From assembly GCA_024684055.1 (NCBI GenBank), contig JAIKXN010000239.1, positions 1 to 64,000 on the forward strand: a DNA stretch of 64,000 bases, written 5' to 3'. Under the pieces are notes generated by a model. It was given only the letters and a program-made list of their open reading frames with translations. It made no database searches and had not been told where the DNA came from. The stretch is from Lachnospiraceae bacterium (GTDB taxonomy: Bacteria > Bacillota > Clostridia > Lachnospirales > Lachnospiraceae). Both the position numbers and the translations under genes were made by a program. Of this stretch, positions 47,429 to 58,645 are shown one piece after another (within the stretch, counting starts at the first letter, position 1; each line of letters opens with the position of its first letter).

Positions 47429-50344
47429 ATGTCAGTTGAAAATTTAAAAGAATACGAAATAATTGAACATAAGTTTCTTTCGGACATAAATACGGATGCG
47501 TATTATCTTAAGCACAAAAAGACAGGTGCGCGTGTTGTTATTATGCCCAACGATGAAGAAAACAAAGTTTTTTATATAGGATTCAGAACACCTCCGAAGG
47601 ATTCGACGGGTGTTGCGCATATCGTTGAACATACCGTTCTTTGCGGTTCCGACAAATATCCCATTAAGGATCCGTTTGTTGAACTTTGCAAGGGAAGTCT
47701 CAATACATTTCTTAATGCGATGACTTATCCGGATAAGACTGTTTATCCCGTAGCAAGCTGTAATGATTTTGATTTTAAGAATTTAATGGATGTTTATCTT
47801 GATGCGGTTTTCCATCCGAATATTTACAAGGAAGAGAAGATATTTAAACAGGAAGGCTGGCATTATGATATGGCCGGCGCCGAAGATGACCTTAAGATAA
47901 ACGGTGTTGTTTATTCTGAAATGAAAGGTGCGTTCTCCGATCCCGATGACATATTCGAAAGACAGATCATGAATTCGCTTTTCCCTGATACGCCTTACGG
48001 TGTTGAATCAGGCGGTGATCCCGATGTGATCCCTGAACTTACATACCGTGATTTTCTTGATTTCCATTCAAAGTATTATCATCCTTCAAACAGCTATATT
48101 TTCCTTTACGGAAACTGTGATATGACCGAGAGACTTGAGTATATTGATTCCGAATATCTTTCCAAATACGAAAAGATCGACAACGTCTCGGAGATCGTTT
48201 CTCAGAAGCCTTTTGACAAGGCAGTTGAAGTCGTAAGCGAATATCCCATTACAGAAAATGAGGATACAGAAGATAAGACATATCTTAATCTTACATACTG
48301 CATGGATGATTATTCAAACAAAGAACTTCCGATAGTATTAAGAGCGCTTGATTATGCTTTTTCAGGAAACCCTGCAGCTCCTTTGAGAAAAGCCATGCTT
48401 GATGCAGGAATCGGAGATGAATTCTATACTTCCTCGGATACCTCGATTAAACAGAATTGTTTCGGATTCTACGTTAAAGGCGCAAACGAAGAAGACAGGG
48501 ATAAATTCCTTGAAATAATCGACAATGAAATTAAAAGAACCGTTAAGGAAGGTTTTGATAAAAAGACACTTCTTGCATTTCTTGTAAGGGAGGAGTTTAA
48601 ATATCGCGAAGCGGATTTCGGAAGACTCCCCAAGGGACTTGCGTACGGTCTCGATCTTTTCGATGCCTGGCTTTATGATGATTCGATGCCTTTTTATCAC
48701 ATTGAAAGTCTGGATACTTACAAGTTCTTGAAAGATGCCGTTTCAACTGATTATTTTGAAAAAATTCTTGAAAAGTATTTCTTAAATAACAATCATAAAG
48801 TTATCTGTACGGGTGTTCCCGTTAAAGGCCTTACAATGAAAAAGGAAAAAGAACTTGCCGACAGATTAAAGAAGATCAAAGATTCTCTTTCGAAAGAAGA
48901 AATTGATAAGATCGTCAGGGATACCGAAGAATTAAAAAACTATCAGGAAAGCGAAGACAGAAAAGAAGACCTTGAAAAGATCAAACTTTTAAAGGTTTCG
49001 GATATTAAGAAAACGACAAGACCTGACAAAAACAAACTTTATGAAATAAACGGGATCAAATATTTGAAACAGGATATTTATACTTCCGGTATTGCGTATC
49101 TGACGCTTTCGTTTGATATTTCCGATATTCCCGTCGAACATTTAAGATTCGTTCCGCTGCTTTCGAGTTTCGCAGGCAGAATGGATACGGAAAATATGAC
49201 TTACGGTGAAATTTCCAATGAGATCAAGATGTATACAGGCGGCTTTAATATTGGCCATACAAGCCAGAGAAATATTAAGACCGGAAAGATTGCTTCTTAT
49301 CTTGAGATAAATACCAAATTCTTATATGAAAATAAGAAAAAAGTATTCGACATCATAAAAGAAATCATTCTTAACAGTAATTTCGATGATGATGACAAGA
49401 TCAGAGAATATCTCAGCGAAATGCGTTCGCAGGGAGAGAGCATGCTGATATCCGCAGCTCATAATGTTGCTTTAACCAGAGCGGGTTCTTACTTTGATAA
49501 AAACTATGCACTTCAGGATTTATCCAGCGGAATTGAAGCGGTCAGACTTATCTCAAAACTTGATAAGGATTTCGATAATTCCATAGGACTGATTAAAGAA
49601 GAATTAAATGCGCTTGTAACGCTTATTTTCAGAAAAGATAAACTGTTTATCAATCTTGTTTCGCCTTTGGACAAACAGAATATTCTCGATGATGAACTTA
49701 AAGATTTTATCGATTCTCTTTTTGAAGGAAAGCCTTCCGATAAAGAGAGAGTGATTGAATTAAAAAAGGGTAACGAAGGATTTGTATTCCCGGGACAGGT
49801 CCAGTATGTGGCATGTATGGGCGAATATAAAACAAAAGGCTATTCATACACAGGTGCATTCAGTGTGTTAAAGACGATTCTCGGTTATGATTACCTTTGG
49901 AACAATGTTAGAGTAAAAGGCGGTGCTTACGGATGTTTTGCAAACTTCTCCATGCACGGAATATGTTCTCTTGTCTCTTACAGAGATCCGCACTTAAAAA
50001 ATACTCTGAATATATTCAGAGGACTCGCTGAATTTGTCAGAAACTTTGAATGCAGCGACAGACAGATGAATCAGTTTATTATCGGTGCGATATCCGATCT
50101 GGATATGCCTCAGACGCCGGCAATGGAAGGAAAAGCCAATTACGTTTATTATATTGCGGGCGTAAGCGAAGCAGACAGACAGAAAATAAGAGATGAAATC
50201 CTTTCCTGCACGAAAGATGATATCAGGTCTCTTGCTGATCATATTGAAGCTGCATTTTCCGAAGAAAACATATGTGTTATCGGTTCGGAAGGTAAAATAA
50301 AAGAAAACAAAGAACTGTTCAACGAGATTAAAAATCTGGTATGA
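47429..50344 (+). CDS. M16C (presequence protease-like) insulinase-family metalloprotease
   Basis: 'GVAHIVEHTVLCGSDKYPIKDPFVELCKGSLNTFLNAMTYPDKTVYPVAS' (HxxEH); C-terminal M16C half. Confidence 0.94.
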   Translation: MSVENLKEYEIIEHKFLSDINTDAYYLKHKKTGARVVIMPNDEENKVFYIGFRTPPKDSTGVAHIVEHTVLCGSDKYPIKDPFVELCKGSLNTFLNAMTYPDKTVYPVASCNDFDFKNLMDVYLDAVFHPNIYKEEKIFKQEGWHYDMAGAEDDLKINGVVYSEMKGAFSDPDDIFERQIMNSLFPDTPYGVESGGDPDVIPELTYRDFLDFHSKYYHPSNSYIFLYGNCDMTERLEYIDSEYLSKYEKIDNVSEIVSQKPFDKAVEVVSEYPITENEDTEDKTYLNLTYCMDDYSNKELPIVLRALDYAFSGNPAAPLRKAMLDAGIGDEFYTSSDTSIKQNCFGFYVKGANEEDRDKFLEIIDNEIKRTVKEGFDKKTLLAFLVREEFKYREADFGRLPKGLAYGLDLFDAWLYDDSMPFYHIESLDTYKFLKDAVSTDYFEKILEKYFLNNNHKVICTGVPVKGLTMKKEKELADRLKKIKDSLSKEEIDKIVRDTEELKNYQESEDRKEDLEKIKLLKVSDIKKTTRPDKNKLYEINGIKYLKQDIYTSGIAYLTLSFDISDIPVEHLRFVPLLSSFAGRMDTENMTYGEISNEIKMYTGGFNIGHTSQRNIKTGKIASYLEINTKFLYENKKKVFDIIKEIILNSNFDDDDKIREYLSEMRSQGESMLISAAHNVALTRAGSYFDKNYALQDLSSGIEAVRLISKLDKDFDNSIGLIKEELNALVTLIFRKDKLFINLVSPLDKQNILDDELKDFIDSLFEGKPSDKERVIELKKGNEGFVFPGQVQYVACMGEYKTKGYSYTGAFSVLKTILGYDYLWNNVRVKGGAYGCFANFSMHGICSLVSYRDPHLKNTLNIFRGLAEFVRNFECSDRQMNQFIIGAISDLDMPQTPAMEGKANYVYYIAGVSEADRQKIRDEILSCTKDDIRSLADHIEAAFSEENICVIGSEGKIKENKELFNEIKNLV

Positions 50345-50451
50345 CATCCTGTTCTGATTAAAATTTAAAAAATACCCATAAATATTTTTTTGTGGTTCGT
50401 ATATTTATCAGAAATGAAAAATATCATTTATATGATACAGGAGGATGGATT

Positions 50452-51600
50452 ATGAAAAAGAAAGATTTGTTTAAAAAACTGTGTGTTATAGCTTCTGTCA
50501 TAGCTATGTCTGCATCATTGGCTGCATGCAGTAAATCGAATTCGGCATCTACTGCTTATGAATATGATTACAAAGACTATTCGGCCGGCGATACTCCCAT
50601 GATGGCTGATGCAGCAGCACCCGCATATGAAGCCGACTATGATTATTATGATGAAGAGTACGCATCCGAAGATAATGGCGGATTCGGCGGTGACACAGGA
50701 AGCCAGCCCATAAACGAAACTCAGGCGAATGCTTCGGTAGCCAAGAACAGAAAACTCATCAAAACGGTAAATCTTACAATTGAAACCGTTAACTATGATG
50801 CAACTATCGCAGATCTTGAAAACAAGATTGCAGCTATCGGCGGATACATTGAAAATCAGTATTCATATAACGGAAGCGCTTACAATAATTCCCAAAAGAA
50901 TAAGTATGCGACTATTACCGTAAGAATTCCCGATACAGCTCTTGATTCATTCGTCAAAGATGTTGCAGGCGTTGGTAATATCACTGAAAAAACTACTTCA
51001 ACTCAGGATGTTACATTAAATTACGTTGATACCGAAAGCAAGAAAGAGATGTATCTTGCAGAGCAGGAAAGCCTTCTTGGATTACTTGAAAAAGCTGAAA
51101 CGATCGAAGATATCACATATCTTACACAGAGACTTACAGAGATAAGATACAACATCGAATCCATGGAATCTTCTTTAAGAGTTTATGACGATCTTGTTGC
51201 TTATGCCACAGTCAATTTCACGATCAACGAAGTTCAGGTTCTCACACCTACCGTTGTAGTTGAAAAGACACCTGCAGAAGAGTTAAAAGAAGGATTTGAA
51301 AACAGCCTTTCGGATGTACTTATCGGAACAAGAGATTTCTTCATCAATCTTGTCATCAACCTTCCTTACATTATCCGCGGCCTTATCTGCCTTGCAATAC
51401 CGGTTCTTATTATCTTTATCGTAATCAGAATCATTATTGTAACCGTTAAGAAAAAGAACGCTAAAAAGTCAAAGGATTTTACTGACAGGTTACACGAAGA
51501 CAACATTCTTGAAAAAGCTGCCAAATCCGAAGACAAAAAAGAAGAAAAAGCAGAAGATAAAAAAGAAGAAAAAGCAGAAGATAAAAAAGAAACAAAATAG
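50452..51600 (+). CDS. DUF4349 domain-containing lipoprotein
   Basis: Lipobox 'ASLAAC'; 'NRKLIKTVNLTIETVNYDATIADLENKIAAIGGYIENQ'; TM near the C-terminus; EDKKEEKA repeats. Confidence 0.88.
   Translation: MKKKDLFKKLCVIASVIAMSASLAACSKSNSASTAYEYDYKDYSAGDTPMMADAAAPAYEADYDYYDEEYASEDNGGFGGDTGSQPINETQANASVAKNRKLIKTVNLTIETVNYDATIADLENKIAAIGGYIENQYSYNGSAYNNSQKNKYATITVRIPDTALDSFVKDVAGVGNITEKTTSTQDVTLNYVDTESKKEMYLAEQESLLGLLEKAETIEDITYLTQRLTEIRYNIESMESSLRVYDDLVAYATVNFTINEVQVLTPTVVVEKTPAEELKEGFENSLSDVLIGTRDFFINLVINLPYIIRGLICLAIPVLIIFIVIRIIIVTVKKKNAKKSKDFTDRLHEDNILEKAAKSEDKKEEKAEDKKEEKAEDKKETK
51529..51600 (+). repeat. three 24-bp tandem repeats ending at the stop codon
   Basis: gaagacaaaaaagaagaaaaagca x3, last copy ending gaaacaaaatag. 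Confidence 0.92.
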
Positions 51601-51639
51601 AAAATGATTTCGCAATATCGAAAATCGGAAAGTGTGAAA

Positions 51640-52545
51640 ATGGAAAACAAAACAAAATCAGGATTTGTTTCGATAATAGGCAGACCGAATGTCGGAAAAA
51701 GTACTCTTATGAATAAGATCATCGGACAGAAAATTGCCATTACTTCGAGCAAACCGCAGACTACCAGAACCAGGATTTCCACGGTTTATACCAAAGGAAA
51801 TACTCAGATGGTATTCGTGGATACACCGGGACTTCATAAAGCAAAAAACAAACTTGGCGAAAGCATGGTATCCACGGCAAAAAGAACTTTTAATGAATCG
51901 GATGTCTGCCTCTATCTTGTAGAGGCGGACACCTTTATAGGAGAGCAGGATGAAAACATCCTCTCTCTTTTGCGTACTGTCGATATTCCGATAATACTCG
52001 TTATAAACAAAACCGACAGGATAGACAAGGGTCAGGTTTTCAAGGTTATTGAAACATTTTCAAAAGTAATGGATTTCGCCGAGATCGTTCCATTATCGGC
52101 GAAAACGGGAAAGAATCTGGATACGCTTCTTGAAGTTATTGAGAAATATATTCCCGAAGGTCCTTTTTATTACGATCCCGAAACATTGACGGACCAGCCC
52201 GAAAGGCAGATCGTTTCGGAAATAATCCGCGAAAAATGTTTAAGATGCCTCGGAGATGAAATACCTCATGGCATCGCAGTAGTGATCGAAAGCATGAAGT
52301 TTTCAAAAAATATCGTCGATATCGAAGCCAGCATTATCTGCGAAAGAGATTCCCATAAGGGAATGATAATCGGTAAAGGTGCTTCGAAAATAAAAGAGAT
52401 CGGAATGAAATCAAGGATCGATACTGAAAAACTTCTTGATAAAAAAGTTAATCTTCAGCTTTTTGTAAAGACGAAGGAAAACTGGCGCGATTCTGATTAT
52501 CTGTTAAAGAATTTCGGACTTGTTTCTGAGGATGGCGATGAATAA
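51640..52545 (+). CDS. era: GTPase Era
   Basis: 'SGFVSIIGRPNVGKSTLMNKIIGQKIAITSSKPQTTRTRI', 'VDTPGLHKAKNKLGE', KH domain 'GMIIGKGASKIKEIG'. Confidence 0.96.
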   Translation: MENKTKSGFVSIIGRPNVGKSTLMNKIIGQKIAITSSKPQTTRTRISTVYTKGNTQMVFVDTPGLHKAKNKLGESMVSTAKRTFNESDVCLYLVEADTFIGEQDENILSLLRTVDIPIILVINKTDRIDKGQVFKVIETFSKVMDFAEIVPLSAKTGKNLDTLLEVIEKYIPEGPFYYDPETLTDQPERQIVSEIIREKCLRCLGDEIPHGIAVVIESMKFSKNIVDIEASIICERDSHKGMIIGKGASKIKEIGMKSRIDTEKLLDKKVNLQLFVKTKENWRDSDYLLKNFGLVSEDGDE

Positions 52546-53191
52546 CAATTTGACGGAAAATCTTCTGACCGTTACCGGCATGGTTTTAAAACAGGAACCA
52601 AGCGGCGAATTTGACAGAAGAATAGTTATACTTACAAAAGAAAAAGGTAAAATATCTGTTTTTGCCAAAGGGGCGAGAAGACAGAATTCAATACTGTCGG
52701 CTGCAACAAACCCTTTTGCTTTTGGAAGATTTACTCTTTTTGTCGGACGCAGTGCTTATTCTTTAAGAGAAGTTTTTATCGATAATTATTTCGAAAATAT
52801 GAGAAGCGATATAAGAATGGCATTTTACGGAATGTATTTTCTCGAGATAGCCGATTATTATTCAAGAGAAAATGCTGAAGATGCAGATCTTTTAAGGCTT
52901 CTTTTTCAGGGCGTGAGAGTACTTGAAAATCCCATTCATTCCCTAAAATTTGTTAAAGCTGTCTTTGAAATAAAAGCAATTCAGATAAACGGGGAACTTC
53001 CTCCCGTGGATGAAAGCAGATTTTCGCCGTCGGTTGTAAAAGCCGTTAAATTCATTACGGAGTCGCCCGTAAACAAAGTATTTTCTTTTAAACTTTCGGA
53101 AGAAAGCGAGAATGAACTGATAAGACTTGCAACGGAAATTTCGGATTATACTTTTGACAGAAAATTTACTTCGCTTGAACTGATCGATTAA
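52532..53191 (+). CDS. recO: DNA repair protein RecO
   Basis: 'TVTGMVLKQEPSGEFDRRIVILTKEKGKISVFAKGARR...FTLFVGRSAYSLREV'; start overlaps the era end. Confidence 0.92.
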   Translation: MAMNNNLTENLLTVTGMVLKQEPSGEFDRRIVILTKEKGKISVFAKGARRQNSILSAATNPFAFGRFTLFVGRSAYSLREVFIDNYFENMRSDIRMAFYGMYFLEIADYYSRENAEDADLLRLLFQGVRVLENPIHSLKFVKAVFEIKAIQINGELPPVDESRFSPSVVKAVKFITESPVNKVFSFKLSEESENELIRLATEISDYTFDRKFTSLELID

Positions 53192-53219
53192 ATCTTTTAA
53201 ACACTCTTGAATAAATGCT

Positions 53220-53248
53220 TTGACAATAAAATAACATATATGTATAAT
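53220..53248 (+). promoter_or_regulatory. sigma-A-type promoter of glyS
   Basis: TTGACA - 17 nt - TATAAT. Confidence 0.75.
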
Positions 53249-53354
53249 ACTAAATGTTTTCTCGGTAAGAAAACATTTTTATTCTGCCTGAATACGCTTC
53301 AGGTTTAAGATGAAAAATTTATGTTTCGAATACGGATCATACGGAGGTCTTGAT

Positions 53355-54752
53355 ATGGAAAAATCAATGGATAAGATTGTTGCTTTGGCCAAGGGCAGAG
53401 GATTTATTTATCCCGGTTCCGAAATCTACGGCGGACTTGCCAATACATGGGATTACGGCAACCTTGGTGTTGAACTTAAGAATAATGTTAAAAAAGCATG
53501 GTGGCAGAAATTCGTTCAGGAAAATCCCTACAACGTAGGCGTTGACTGTGCTATTCTTATGAACCCTCAGACATGGGTTGCATCAGGACATCTCGGCGGT
53601 TTCTCCGATCCTTTGATGGATTGCAAGCAGTGCCATGAAAGATTCAGAGCAGACAAACTTATCGAAGATTTTGCAGCAGATAACAATATCACACTTCCAA
53701 AGCCCATAGATGCATTTTCACAGGATGAAATGATGGCTTTCATTAAAGACAATGCCATTCCCTGTCCTACATGCGGAAAACATGATTTTACCGACATCAG
53801 ACAGTTTAACCTTATGTTCAAGACATTCCAGGGCGTAACCGAAGATGCAAAAAATACCGTTTATTTAAGACCTGAAACAGCGCAGGGTATTTTCGTTAAC
53901 TTTAAGAATGTTCAGAGAACTTCAAGAAAGAAAGTTCCTTTCGGTATCGGCCAGATCGGTAAATCATTCAGAAACGAGATCACACCCGGCAACTTTACTT
54001 TCAGAACAAGAGAGTTTGAACAGATGGAACTTGAATTCTTCTGCAAGCCCGGAACAGATCTTGAGTGGTTCCGATACTGGAGAGGTTTCTGCCGTGACTG
54101 GTTATTGAGCCTCGGCATTAAGGAAGATGAAATGAGACTTCGTGACCATAATCCCGAAGAACTCTGCTTCTACTCAAAGGGTACTACCGATATTGAATTC
54201 CTGTTCCCGTTCGGCTGGGGAGAACTCTGGGGTATCGCTGACAGAACCGATTATGACCTTACACAGCATCAGGATGTTTCAAAGCAGGATATGTCTTACT
54301 TTGACGATGAAACAAATGAGAAATACATTCCCTATGTAGTAGAGCCTTCACTCGGATGCGACAGAGTCGTACTTGCATTCCTTTGTGCAGCTTACGATGA
54401 AGAAAACCTCGGAACAGAGGACAAGCCCGATATGAGAACTGTTATGCGTTTCCATCCCGCACTTGCTCCCGTTAAGATCGGTATCCTTCCTTTATCAAAG
54501 AAACTTAACGAAGGCGCTGAAAAGATTTACGCAGAGCTTTCAAAGAAATACAACTGCGAATTCGATGACAGAGGAAACATCGGAAAGAGATACAGAAGAC
54601 AGGATGAAATCGGAACTCCTTTCTGCATCACTTACGATTTTGATTCCGAAACAGATAACTGTGTAACAGTAAGATTCAGAGATTCGATGGAACAGGAAAG
54701 AGTTGCGATCAAAGATCTTCAGGCTTATTTCTCAGATAAATTCGATTTCTGA
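53355..54752 (+). CDS. glyS: glycyl-tRNA synthetase (dimeric class II type)
   Basis: '[38 protein letters not shown]', '[16 protein letters not shown]', '[29 protein letters not shown]'. Confidence 0.96.
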   Translation: MEKSMDKIVALAKGRGFIYPGSEIYGGLANTWDYGNLGVELKNNVKKAWWQKFVQENPYNVGVDCAILMNPQTWVASGHLGGFSDPLMDCKQCHERFRADKLIEDFAADNNITLPKPIDAFSQDEMMAFIKDNAIPCPTCGKHDFTDIRQFNLMFKTFQGVTEDAKNTVYLRPETAQGIFVNFKNVQRTSRKKVPFGIGQIGKSFRNEITPGNFTFRTREFEQMELEFFCKPGTDLEWFRYWRGFCRDWLLSLGIKEDEMRLRDHNPEELCFYSKGTTDIEFLFPFGWGELWGIADRTDYDLTQHQDVSKQDMSYFDDETNEKYIPYVVEPSLGCDRVVLAFLCAAYDEENLGTEDKPDMRTVMRFHPALAPVKIGILPLSKKLNEGAEKIYAELSKKYNCEFDDRGNIGKRYRRQDEIGTPFCITYDFDSETDNCVTVRFRDSMEQERVAIKDLQAYFSDKFDF

Positions 54753-54771
54753 TCATAAAAAAGTTTTGAAC

Positions 54772-54806
54772 ATCCCTCATTTGCGAAAACAAGTGAGGGG
54801 TGCTTA
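54772..54806 (+). terminator. hairpin after glyS (terminator-like)
   Basis: catccctcatttg-cgaaaa-caagtgaggggtg; poor T-tract. Confidence 0.45.
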
Positions 54807-54830
54807 TGTTTAGTGTGAAAGGGAAAATGA

Positions 54831-55694
54831 ATGAAAAAGAACAGATTAACTGTTATGGTCGGTATGATCATGATAGCTTTATCACTCGCCGCATGCAGCA
54901 AGTCAAACGGGAAAACAACTGCAGACAGCGGGAATAATTCTTCGAATCCGTCAGGGGAATCTGCGATCGTAGTCGATCCCGGTACGGAAAAGAAAGAAGT
55001 AAAAGAATACAACACTCTTGAAGAGTTTTTCCTTGATGAGGACAATGCGGACAATACTGATTTAATGATCGATAAATCCCAGTATGAAGGGATTTTTTCG
55101 GATATCAAAGTTTCTGTTGAAGAAAACAGAATAATATACGAATATTTCTATACGGATTTTATTGATGACGAAACTGCAGAGTCGTTAAAGAATACCGCTG
55201 AGTCTACAAAAGATTCTCTTTTTGCTTCTTTAAGAAAAGCGGTGAATACAAAAGAACTAATGGAAATAGAATTTATATATTACAATTCCAACGGTTCTCT
55301 TGCAACCGATTTTGTTCTTTCGGAAAGTGAAAAAACAGATAAACCTGTTTTCTCATCCAATGCAAAAGAGGGTTCGATTCAGTATCTTTATGAATCATCA
55401 TACGGCCCCGATTACTGGAAGAGCGTACGTGAAAACGTACTTAATCAGACATCGGAAATTTATAGCGACATCATCATTGAGAATAATGATAACAACATAA
55501 AATATACTTTTATGTTTAAGGATAATAACGGCAGCGTTCAGGAAGAACTTGAAGCCGAATTCAATGATGATTACAAGAAAAAGCTGATCGACACTTACAA
55601 AAATCCGTTTGGATTTGAAGATACGATTTATGTCGAATATATTTATATGAATCCCGACGGAAGCGTAGCTGCGGATATCAAATTTGAAGGTTAA
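54831..55694 (+). CDS. lipoprotein with duplicated DUF4854-like domain
   Basis: Lipobox 'ALSLAAC'; two similar halves with '...EFIYYNSNGSLATDF' and '...VEYIYMNPDGSVAADI'. Confidence 0.75.
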   Translation: MKKNRLTVMVGMIMIALSLAACSKSNGKTTADSGNNSSNPSGESAIVVDPGTEKKEVKEYNTLEEFFLDEDNADNTDLMIDKSQYEGIFSDIKVSVEENRIIYEYFYTDFIDDETAESLKNTAESTKDSLFASLRKAVNTKELMEIEFIYYNSNGSLATDFVLSESEKTDKPVFSSNAKEGSIQYLYESSYGPDYWKSVRENVLNQTSEIYSDIIIENNDNNIKYTFMFKDNNGSVQEELEAEFNDDYKKKLIDTYKNPFGFEDTIYVEYIYMNPDGSVAADIKFEG

Positions 55695-55905
55695 AATTCG
55701 CCTTAAATATTTTTATAGCGTTATAACTTTTCTTATGATATAATATTAGCGCGTTAAATTCATATTGAGGGAAATATATTTTTTCCGTTTACCGGGGAAA
55801 ATATTTCTTATATATAATAACGAAGGACGATTAAAACCGTTCTTAGTTATTTTTGCCGTTTACGAAAGTATTAAAAAATATGTTTCAAAGGAGGAACAAA
55901 TCTTT

Positions 55906-58533
55906 ATGGCAAAGAAATGGGTTTATTTATTCAAAGAAGGCAGTGCTGACATGCGTAATCTTCTTGGCGGCAAGGGTGCAAACCTGGCTGAGATGACAAA
56001 CATCGGATTGCCTGTGCCTCAGGGCTTCACTATCACAACAGAGGCTTGTACACAGTATTATGAAGATGGAAGAGAGATTAATGCTGAGATCAGATCTCAG
56101 ATTGATGAGTATATTGTAAAGATGGAAGAGATTACCTGCAAGAAATTCGGTGACAAGGAAAATCCTTTACTTGTTTCCGTACGTTCAGGTGCAAGAGCAT
56201 CAATGCCCGGTATGATGGATACGATTCTTAACCTTGGTCTTAACGAAGATGTTGTTGCAGTTATTGCAGAGAAATCAAACAATCCCCGTTGGGCATGGGA
56301 CTGCTACAGAAGATTCATCCAGATGTATTCAGATGTAGTTATGGAAGTTGGTAAGAAATACTTTGAAGAACTTATCGATACCATGAAAGAGAAGAAGGGT
56401 GTTAAGCAGGACGTTGAACTTACTGCTGACGATCTTAAGGAACTTGCAAATCAGTTCAAGGCTGAATACAAGTCAAAGATCGGTTCTGATTTCCCTACAG
56501 ATCCCAAGGAGCAGTTATACGGTGCGATCAAAGCTGTATTCCGTTCATGGGACAACCCCAGAGCAAACGTATACAGAAGAGACAATGATATCCCTTATTC
56601 ATGGGGAACAGCCGTTAACGTTCAGTCAATGGCTTTCGGTAACATGGGCGATGACTGCGGTACCGGTGTTGCATTCACAAGAGACCCGGCTACAGGAAAC
56701 AAAGGTCTTTTCGGTGAGTTCCTTACAAACGCACAGGGTGAAGACGTTGTTGCAGGTGTAAGAACACCCATGAAGATAGCTGAAATGGAACAGAAATTCC
56801 CTGAAGCTTTTGCACAGTTCAAAGACGTCTGCAAGACACTTGAAACACATTACAGAGATATGCAGGATATGGAGTTCACTGTTGAACACGGCAAACTCTA
56901 CATGCTTCAGACCAGAAACGGTAAGAGAACAGCTCAGGCTGCATTAAAGATCGCATGCGATCTCGTTGATGAAGGAATGAGAACAGAAGAAGAAGCAGTT
57001 GCAATGATCGATCCCCGTAACCTTGATACACTTCTTCATCCTCAGTTTGACCAGGCTGCACTTAAGGCTGCAACTCCTTCGGGAAAAGGTCTTGGTGCTT
57101 CACCCGGAGCAGCTTGCGGACGTATCGTATTCTCGGCAGAAGATGCTGAAGAATGGGCTGCAAAGGGCGAAAAGGTTGTTCTCGTAAGACTTGAGACATC
57201 ACCTGAAGATATTACAGGTATGAAGGCTGCTCAGGGTATCCTTACAGTTCGTGGCGGTATGACATCTCACGCTGCAGTAGTTGCACGTGGTATGGGTACA
57301 TGCTGTGTATCCGGATGCGGTGAGATTGCAATGGACGAAGCCAACAAGAAGTTTACTCTTGCCGGCAAGGAATATCATGAAGGCGACTGGTTATCGATCG
57401 ACGGTACAACCGGTAACATTTATGACGGAAAGATCGCTACAGTCGATGCAAAGATCGCAGGCGAATTCGGACGCGTAATGGCATGGGCTGATAAATACAG
57501 AAGACTTAAAGTTCGTACAAATGCAGATACTCCTGCAGATGCAAAAAAGGCAAGAGAACTCGGTGCAGAAGGTATCGGACTTTGCCGTACAGAGCATATG
57601 TTCTTTGAAGAATCAAGAATCGCTGCATTCAGAGAGATGATCTGTTCTGATACAGTAGAAGAAAGAGAAGCTGCTCTTGAGAAGATTCTTCCTTATCAGC
57701 AGGATGACTTTGAAAAACTTTATGAAGCCCTTGAAGGCTGTCCTGTTACCATCAGATTCCTTGATCCGCCTCTTCATGAGTTCGTTCCCACAGAAGAAGC
57801 TGACATCAAGAAACTTGCATATGCACAGGGCAAGAGCGTAGAGCAGATTAAAGAATACATCGATTCACTTCATGAATTCAACCCCATGATGGGTCACAGA
57901 GGATGCCGTCTTGCAGTTACATATCCTGAAATTGCAAAGATGCAGACAAAGGCTGTTATCAGAGCTGCAATCAAAGTAGCAAAGAATCATTCCGACTGGA
58001 ATGTTAAGCCTGAAATCATGATTCCTCTTGTATGTGATGTTAAGGAATTAAAGGTTGTCAAGAAGATCGTTGTTGAGACAGCAGATGCAGAAATTGCTGC
58101 AGCAGGCGTTAAGCTTGATTATGAAGTCGGTACAATGATAGAAATCCCCAGAGCAGCACTTACTGCTGACGAGATCGCATCAGAAGCTGATTTCTTCTGC
58201 TTCGGTACAAACGACTTAACACAGATGACATTCGGCTTCTCGAGAGACGATGCAGGTAAGTTCCTTGAAGCTTACTATGATACAAAGATCTTTGAGAACG
58301 ATCCTTTTGCAAAGCTCGATCAGACCGGTGTCGGCAAGCTTATGGAAATGGCTATCAAACTTGGAAAGCCTGTTAATCCCAACCTTCACATCGGTATCTG
58401 CGGTGAACACGGCGGCGATCCTCAGTCAGTAGAATTCTGCAATAAGATTGGACTTGATTATGTATCATGTTCACCTTTTAGAGTTCCCATCGCAAGACTT
58501 GCTGCTGCACAGGCTGCAATCGCTAACAAATAA
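55906..58533 (+). CDS. ppdK: pyruvate, phosphate dikinase
   Basis: 'KKWVYLFKEGSADMRNLLGGKGANLAEMTNIGLPVPQGFTITTEACTQYY', 'LTVRGGMTSHAAVVARGMGTCCVSGC'. The track start at 55765 lies in the leader. Confidence 0.97.
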   Translation: MAKKWVYLFKEGSADMRNLLGGKGANLAEMTNIGLPVPQGFTITTEACTQYYEDGREINAEIRSQIDEYIVKMEEITCKKFGDKENPLLVSVRSGARASMPGMMDTILNLGLNEDVVAVIAEKSNNPRWAWDCYRRFIQMYSDVVMEVGKKYFEELIDTMKEKKGVKQDVELTADDLKELANQFKAEYKSKIGSDFPTDPKEQLYGAIKAVFRSWDNPRANVYRRDNDIPYSWGTAVNVQSMAFGNMGDDCGTGVAFTRDPATGNKGLFGEFLTNAQGEDVVAGVRTPMKIAEMEQKFPEAFAQFKDVCKTLETHYRDMQDMEFTVEHGKLYMLQTRNGKRTAQAALKIACDLVDEGMRTEEEAVAMIDPRNLDTLLHPQFDQAALKAATPSGKGLGASPGAACGRIVFSAEDAEEWAAKGEKVVLVRLETSPEDITGMKAAQGILTVRGGMTSHAAVVARGMGTCCVSGCGEIAMDEANKKFTLAGKEYHEGDWLSIDGTTGNIYDGKIATVDAKIAGEFGRVMAWADKYRRLKVRTNADTPADAKKARELGAEGIGLCRTEHMFFEESRIAAFREMICSDTVEEREAALEKILPYQQDDFEKLYEALEGCPVTIRFLDPPLHEFVPTEEADIKKLAYAQGKSVEQIKEYIDSLHEFNPMMGHRGCRLAVTYPEIAKMQTKAVIRAAIKVAKNHSDWNVKPEIMIPLVCDVKELKVVKKIVVETADAEIAAAGVKLDYEVGTMIEIPRAALTADEIASEADFFCFGTNDLTQMTFGFSRDDAGKFLEAYYDTKIFENDPFAKLDQTGVGKLMEMAIKLGKPVNPNLHIGICGEHGGDPQSVEFCNKIGLDYVSCSPFRVPIARLAAAQAAIANK

Positions 58534-58645
58534 TATAAATTTATTTCTAACATTTTTATAAATTTTGTGGACTCTTTTTACATAAAAGTTTAGAATGTTT
58601 TATATATTAACATACACTTCGTAAAAAATAGGAGGAATTGAAGTT

